5,063 nucleotides of DNA, from the NCBI GenBank assembly GCA_002482705.1, contig DLGM01000132.1, positions 408-5,470 of the forward strand, given 5' to 3'. This DNA is from Cyanobacteria bacterium UBA7694. Its GTDB lineage: Bacteria; Cyanobacteriota; Sericytochromatia; UBA7694. How positions within the stretch are numbered: position 1 is the first letter of the stretch; each line of letters starts with the position of its first letter. Below the pieces are notes generated by a model. It had not been told where the DNA came from. It searched no databases and was given only the letters and a program-made list of their open reading frames with translations. Made by a program: the position numbers and the translations under genes. Of this stretch, positions 4,210 through 5,063 are shown piece by piece.

Positions 4210-5063
4210 CTATTTAAAATCACCCAACGCCGGGCGCCCAAACCCATCAAAGCGCTTGCGATCCGCTGCTTTGCTCAGGTCGTACTCTTTCATGACCACA
4301 GCCTGGCTCCAGGTTTTGCCATCGGGGCCTTTGCCACTGGTATTGCCTTCAATCGTGACCAGTTTGCCGGTTTGGGGGTTGTAAGATTGCACCATCCCCA
4401 CATGGCCGTGGTGGAAGAGGGCGACGTCTCCGGCCTGAATGGGCAGGTTCCGGAAATTAAAGGTATTGGCAGCGGCATTGTAGTGGCTGAAATAGCGGCT
4501 GTAATCTTTGACGTATTTGGCATTGGGCGACTCTTGCAGGGTGAAATACTGGCGGGTGCTGCCCTGGGCCTGATGTTCTTTGCGCAGATCATCAAGGCGC
4601 TGGTTGGTGGCGGCACTCTTATTGGTATAGTCGCGGTACATAAAAAAGTCGCGGGCCTTTTGGTAAGAAGCCAAACTGGGGGCATGTTTAAAGCCCACCT
4701 GGGTGAGGTTAAAGGCAGCAAAGAAACCACACCATTCGTAGCCGGGACCAAACTGGGCATTGCGTGCATATTGGTTAATGCGGGGACCCCGATTGGCACC
4801 GCCCGACTCACGCACCCCGCTTTTCCACTCTTTTTCCGCCGAAGCCGCCGCCAAACGCTGTTTTTGGGCCACCTGGGCGCTCAGAGAGCCTGTATTCCCC
4901 ACCGGGGCAGCAGCTCCCACAGCCGTCGTTGTTGCGGGCGCTTTAGGAGCAGCAGAAAATTGCAGCGGGGGCAGGGAACGGGCTGGCAAGAGGGGCGTCA
5001 TTTGAAGGCGATCGCCCGTTTGCAATAAGCTTGAAACGCGGGTGAAGTTAGCTGCTGGAGGAG
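4210..5063 (-). CDS. CHAP-like cysteine amidase/peptidase, 5' end outside window
   Basis: The reading frame is open from the right edge to TAG 4212-4210. Counting from TTG 5025, it has 271 residues: a Pro/Ala/Thr-rich low-complexity linker (about 15-50), a short helix, then a CHAP-type domain. Recognisable parts are 'RESGGANRGPRINQYARNA' (72-90), the nucleophile motif 'GYEWCGFFAAF' with Cys99, the 'AGDVALFHHGHVGMV' motif with His208, and 'TIEGNTSG' with Glu226/Asn228 as the likely third catalytic position. Such domains cleave peptidoglycan amide bonds; action in the envelope or outside the cell is inferred. An insertion of about 60 residues (130-190, rich in Tyr, Asn and Lys) separates the Cys and His blocks. 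Translation continues without a stop through 5026-5063 (the visible upstream residues include 'PPAANFTRVSS'), and neither TTG 5025 nor ATG 5001 has a ribosome binding site, so the real start, and any signal peptide, is probably beyond the window. A frame of 218 codons antisense to it is a shadow. Confidence 0.82.
   Translation of the reverse strand, partial: PPAANFTRVSSLLQTGDRLQMTPLLPARSLPPLQFSAAPKAPATTTAVGAAAPVGNTGSLSAQVAQKQRLAAASAEKEWKSGVRESGGANRGPRINQYARNAQFGPGYEWCGFFAAFNLTQVGFKHAPSLASYQKARDFFMYRDYTNKSAATNQRLDDLRKEHQAQGSTRQYFTLQESPNAKYVKDYSRYFSHYNAAANTFNFRNLPIQAGDVALFHHGHVGMVQSYNPQTGKLVTIEGNTSGKGPDGKTWSQAVVMKEYDLSKAADRKRFDGFGRPALGDFK
5008..5015. repeat. HIP1 octamer GCGATCGC
   Basis: One exact copy of the highly iterated palindrome 1 octamer is present within GGCGATCGCC, in the CHAP gene. 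HIP1 is greatly over-represented in many cyanobacterial genomes. A single copy in 5 kb is only weak support for that lineage. Confidence 0.6.

Noticed and set aside
4372..5028. 218-codon + strand frame antisense to the CHAP gene
   Set aside because: The opposite strand has clear catalytic motifs. This frame is rich in Gly/Val/Arg shadow codons and matches nothing.

Overview
The window looks like a piece of a mid-GC bacterial chromosome. Short intergenic gaps, a 3' end resembling cyanobacterial NFACT/RqcH proteins and one copy of the cyanobacterial HIP1 octamer (GCGATCGC, 5008-5015) point weakly to Cyanobacteria or a non-photosynthetic sister lineage such as the Vampirovibrio/Melainabacteria group. 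This placement is inference from few clues. No rRNA, tRNA, CRISPR array or complete mobile element was seen.

Layout, left to right. (1) Positions 3-221, + strand: the C-terminal tail of an NFACT/RqcH-type ribosome quality control protein. (2) 287-1049, +: a DUF3050 gene complete in content but broken by a single-base frameshift in a run of eight C. (3) 1046-2578, -: an exported ankyrin-repeat protein with a clear signal peptide and 13 consecutive repeats, convergent with the DUF3050 gene and sharing a CTAG stop overlap. An 11-bp perfect inverted repeat lies just beyond its stop codon. (4) 2709-2957, +: a decayed IS3-family transposase (OrfB) fragment that keeps only the helix-turn-helix part. 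(5) 2958-3129: a gene-free stretch of lower GC by eye, holding a promoter and an 18-bp palindrome. (6) 3130-3819, +: an XRE-type regulator with an unrecognised helical C-terminal half, probably binding that palindrome. (7) 3821-4133, -: a frameshifted C-terminal remnant of what looks like an Rpn/PD-(D/E)XK-type transposase-nuclease. (8) 4210-5063, -: a CHAP-like cysteine amidase/peptidase whose 5' end leaves the window.

The genes do not form an obvious operon or pathway, since strands alternate and most neighbours are convergent. Two themes stand out. One is remnants of mobile elements on both sides of the XRE gene. The other is recurring one-base frameshifts at homopolymers: the DUF3050 C8 and the nuclease-remnant A7 are clear, and the C8 at the left edge is only suspected. 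Either the locus uses or suffers slippage at these runs, or the assembly carries homopolymer errors. I do not see a convincing new multi-gene system. The most checkable leads are the C8 tract in DUF3050, the XRE/palindrome pair and the two inverted repeats.
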